DNA of 64,000 nt. Source: an uncultured Anaerococcus sp. (GTDB lineage Bacteria; Bacillota; Clostridia; Tissierellales; Peptoniphilaceae). The notes under the pieces are model-generated. The model was not told the DNA's origin, did no database searches, and saw only the letters and a program-made list of their open reading frames with translations. This document shows positions 62,069 to 64,000 of the stretch, piece by piece. The position numbers and the translations under genes are program-made. The first letter of the stretch is position 1. Each line of letters starts with the position of its first letter. The DNA lies in contig NZ_CALTTY010000002.1 in NCBI RefSeq assembly GCF_943912385.1, forward strand, positions 62,001 through 126,000, in the 5' to 3' direction.

Positions 62069-63386
62069 TTAAAATCTCCTTATGTGAATATTCATTTAAT
62101 CTCATTATAAAATTGTTAAACTTTTCGCTATTCTCATATAAATCAATCAAATTATTAAAATATTCTACATATTTTTTCCTATTCATAACACAATTTTTCT
62201 CTAAGGTGTTAACATGTTCATCTAAATTTGCAATGCAAATATGACAAGTGGTTTTAGCAAAGCATCTATTACATTTTGATTTATCGTATTTTTTTAAATT
62301 CTTCTGAGATTCCTTTGTTATATTCTTAATAATATCCTTATTATATATATTATCAATAAAGTTATTATTTTTTGATTTTGATGCAAAAAATTGGCAAGGA
62401 TATATGTCTCCTCCTGTCATAATAGAAAATTGACTTATTCCAGCACCGCATAAATACCTACTAGATTTCCCCTTTATAAAATTAATAAAATTATAAATTT
62501 CATCTGTAAATACTCCTTTATTAATAAATAAATTTATCATGTCTTTTACGCTATTATCTAGTTCATATGTACACTCAACATCACTATATTCATTTTTAAT
62601 AGCTTTATTTATAGTAAAATTTCGAATATCAAATTCATCTTTTAAATAAGATGATATCGCAGAAACAGGTCTTTCTTTATTTTCAATATCTAGCCCTTTA
62701 TCTGATAAAGTCATTTCTATTTTTGAAGGTTGACCAGTTATCTCTCTGAGATACTTAATATTTTTTGATACTTTTTTAAAAGTACCTTCGGAATCCTTAT
62801 TGACTCTATATAAATCATTTGAAGCTTCGCTTCCATCTAAACTTGTGGCAACAATTATATTATATTTTTTAATTAAATTGATTATCTCAGGGTTTGTATA
62901 ATATAAATTGCTCATAACAGAAAAATCTCTAAATCTATTTTTATAATTCTCATTTGTATATTCACAAACAAATTTCATTATTCTATAATTTAATAAGGGT
63001 TCTCCACCAAAAAAAGTTATTGTTTCAATGTAATCATAATAATTAAAAAATGTATCCAAACTCATTTTTGCAGTTTCCAGATTCATAAATTTAATATGCT
63101 CACTATACTTACCCTCGTTTGCAAAACAATACTTACAAGTCATATTGCATGTCGTACTAATAAGTAGTTGAAGCTGATCAAGTACTTTCAAAGTTGAGGA
63201 TTTTTCAGATTCAATGTCCACTGATGAAATTTTATCCAGCAGGCTTTCTTCTAATTTAAAATATTTGCAAAGTTTATGTTTATCTTCAAAAAATTTCTCT
63301 CCTTTGTTATTAATATTTATCTTAATTACCCTGTTATTATCTGTATTTATAATGTAATTTTTATTTACTAAAAATGGCATAAACAA
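62061..63386 (-). CDS. Radical SAM/SPASM peptide maturase
   Basis: 441 residues. The N-terminal ~70 residues may form a leader-binding region. The radical SAM cluster is Cys80-Asn-Met-Thr-Cys84-Lys-Tyr-Cys87, followed by GGEP (127-130). The SPASM part has Cys313, Cys331, then C372xxC375x5C381xxC384 and Cys399, enough for two auxiliary clusters. Such enzymes make thioether (sactipeptide or ranthipeptide) or carbon-carbon links in small peptides. The 48-residue gene directly upstream is the natural substrate. AAGGAG precedes the ATG; a hairpin in the 57-base gap may lower its level relative to the precursor. Confidence 0.9.
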   Translation of the reverse strand: MFMPFLVNKNYIINTDNNRVIKININNKGEKFFEDKHKLCKYFKLEESLLDKISSVDIESEKSSTLKVLDQLQLLISTTCNMTCKYCFANEGKYSEHIKFMNLETAKMSLDTFFNYYDYIETITFFGGEPLLNYRIMKFVCEYTNENYKNRFRDFSVMSNLYYTNPEIINLIKKYNIIVATSLDGSEASNDLYRVNKDSEGTFKKVSKNIKYLREITGQPSKIEMTLSDKGLDIENKERPVSAISSYLKDEFDIRNFTINKAIKNEYSDVECTYELDNSVKDMINLFINKGVFTDEIYNFINFIKGKSSRYLCGAGISQFSIMTGGDIYPCQFFASKSKNNNFIDNIYNKDIIKNITKESQKNLKKYDKSKCNRCFAKTTCHICIANLDEHVNTLEKNCVMNRKKYVEYFNNLIDLYENSEKFNNFIMRLNEYSHKEILNV

Positions 63387-63400
63387 CTCCTTTTTATACC

Positions 63401-63423
63401 CATAAACAAACAGCTTGTTTATG
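63401..63423. repeat. Hairpin between precursor and maturase genes
   Basis: CATAAACAA (63401-63409) and TTGTTTATG (63415-63423) form a perfect 9-bp stem with a 5-base loop. A related sequence with a longer gap lies before the precursor gene (63620-63650). It could be an attenuator or a protein-binding site. Confidence 0.55.
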
Positions 63424-63443
63424 TAGAATTTCTAAAACTTAAT

Positions 63444-63590
63444 TTATTTTATAACTAGTGCCTGACCTCCGCATACTATAACTCCACATATACTCACTAC
63501 ATCTATATCATCATATAATGTTTCTTCCTCTATTAACATTTCTATATCTTTACTTACATCTATTACTTCTATACTATCTATTTTATTCAT
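63444..63590 (-). CDS. Probable RiPP precursor peptide (48 residues, two Cys)
   Basis: Begins MNKIDSIEVIDVSKD, continues with an acidic leader rich in E, D and I (to about residue 31), and ends SICGVIVCGGQALVIK. The leader has no cysteine; the last 14 residues (CGVIVCGGQALVIK) carry both Cys35 and Cys40 in a small, hydrophobic core. The GAAAGGA ribosome site, separate promoter, and radical SAM/SPASM and ABC genes downstream all fit a ribosomally made, modified peptide. I do not recognise the core as a known class. It is below the usual ORF cutoff. Confidence 0.75.
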   Translation of the reverse strand: MNKIDSIEVIDVSKDIEMLIEEETLYDDIDVVSICGVIVCGGQALVIK

Positions 63591-63619
63591 ATATTTTCCT
63601 TTCATATACATTAATAAAT

Positions 63620-63650
63620 ATAAAACAAGCTGTATAAATATTGTTTATAG
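63620..63650. repeat. Inverted repeat upstream of the RiPP precursor
   Basis: AAACAA (63623-63628) with TTGTTT (63641-63646), flanked by A/T pairs, and sharing ACAGCTTGTTT (minus strand) with the hairpin at 63401. It falls in the short leader just after the predicted start of transcription. Confidence 0.45.
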
Positions 63651-63658
63651 GTATTATG

Positions 63659-63687
63659 ATATTACTTCCTCAATTCATTAAAGTCAA
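63659..63687 (-). promoter_or_regulatory. Promoter for the RiPP operon
   Basis: On the minus strand TTGACT (63687-63682) and TAATAT (63664-63659) at 17 bp spacing. Confidence 0.6.
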
Positions 63688-63714
63688 ATATTATACTAAA
63701 GACTCATTGTCTTG

Positions 63715-63743
63715 TTGACAAAATCAATTCTAAACGTTAAATA
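63715..63743 (+). promoter_or_regulatory. Divergent promoter toward the right edge
   Basis: TTGACA (63715-63720) with TAAATA (63738-63743) at 17 bp spacing on the plus strand. The -35 overlaps a small inverted repeat TTGTC/GACAA (63708-63722). Confidence 0.45.
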
Positions 63744-63855
63744 TAACATAAGGATAAAACTTACAATGAATTCTAGTAGGAAAAGTTTGAAATAGCTTTT
63801 TTGAAATTACACTTTCATTTTGTTTAAGGCAAGCCAGGCTGTCTGTGTCTGGCAC

Positions 63856-63908
63856 GAGTATAAAAAAAGCTGGTACCGCAAGTCTTTGCGCTTTTATGCT
63901 CTTTTTTT
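63856..63908 (+). promoter_or_regulatory. T-box-like antiterminator/terminator hairpin
   Basis: AAAGC (63866-63870), the 7-base bulge TGGTACC (63871-63877), GCAA/TTGC (63878-63881 with 63886-63889) and GCTTT (63890-63894) reproduce a T-box antiterminator. An outer stem GAGTATAAAA/TTTTATGCTC followed by seven T makes a terminator. A further stem GCCAG/CTGGC lies just upstream (about 63833-63853). A full stem I with a specifier was not found, so the call is tentative. Confidence 0.5.
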
Positions 63909-63991
63909 ATGCCTATTTTGAGAAACTTCTTAAAACTTGTGAGATTTCTCACCTGCCTTCGAAATGACTTTAAAATGAGAAAGGAATAATT

Positions 63992-64000
63992 ATGAAATTT
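63992..64000 (+). CDS. Start of a gene cut by the window edge
   Basis: ATGAAATTT with GAAAGGA six to eight bases before it. Only three codons are present, so the product cannot be named. If the upstream T-box-like element is real, it should be an amino-acid or tRNA-charging gene. Confidence 0.4.

Overview
The window looks like chromosomal DNA from a low-GC anaerobic Gram-positive bacterium, most likely Anaerococcus or another Peptoniphilaceae member. This assignment is inference from gene content: rubredoxin plus NADH:rubredoxin oxidoreductase, Rex, a PPi-type phosphofructokinase, a GlpP/GlpK/GlpO/DUF1667 anaerobic glycerol module, RNase M5, AmaP/Asp23 and AT-rich codon use. No 16S gene is present to confirm it. 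Most genes lie on the minus strand, in tight operons with ATGA or TAATG overlaps.

Layout. 1-5.2 kb: partial AI-2E-type permease, thiamine pyrophosphokinase, an asparagine-synthetase-like protein, a MITE-like hairpin element, a second AI-2E permease, and the AmaP/DUF2273/Asp23 envelope-stress set. 5.2-10.3 kb: ABC-F ATPase, Rex, a membrane protein and TypA/BipA. 10.4-15.6 kb: RsbW-like kinase, rubredoxin, a surface protein, YitT, a CofE-like protein, a zinc-ribbon protein and a sirtuin. 15.8-16.4 kb: tRNA-Pro(UGG) followed by decayed tandem copies of its 3' part. 16.5-22 kb: D-serine dehydratase, an apparently dead GH13 protein and a large zinc-ribbon membrane protein. 22-24.5 kb: first glycerol locus (GlpA-like oxidase, GlpF). 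24.7-30.9 kb: type II IPP isomerase, LCP protein, a transporter pseudogene, PTS EIIA, HAD phosphatase, PPi-PFK, RlmH and an ATP-cone protein. 31.4-34.3 kb: DNA polymerase IV divergent from an XRE repressor / ImmA-IrrE protease / MnmM operon. 34.5-39.9 kb: second glycerol locus (GlpP, GlpK, GlpO, FAD oxidoreductase, DUF1667). 40-50.8 kb: RsuA/PadR, a UvrD-type helicase-nuclease, GNAT, NADH:rubredoxin oxidoreductase, and an ilvA-murE-baiN-SAF operon. 50.9-60 kb: membrane protein, DUF2971-like remnant, glutaredoxin, metG-tatD-rnmV-rsmA, and argGH behind a T-box. 60-63.6 kb: a radical-SAM RiPP locus. The right edge has a T-box-like hairpin before the start of a plus-strand gene.

How genes work together. 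Four glycerol transcription units share a purine-rich motif and a leader hairpin, and the GlpP antiterminator gene lies among them. The dinB promoter is near-consensus, and its 17-nt spacer is almost filled by a perfect palindrome that also sits at the start of the XRE/ImmA operon. This suggests a LexA-independent DNA-damage switch. The most novel candidate is the minus-strand cassette at 60.1-63.6 kb: a 48-residue two-cysteine precursor too short for ordinary ORF calling, a radical SAM/SPASM maturase, an ABC exporter without a peptidase domain, and a separately transcribed 96-residue protein. All functional calls were made by reading motifs; no database search was possible.
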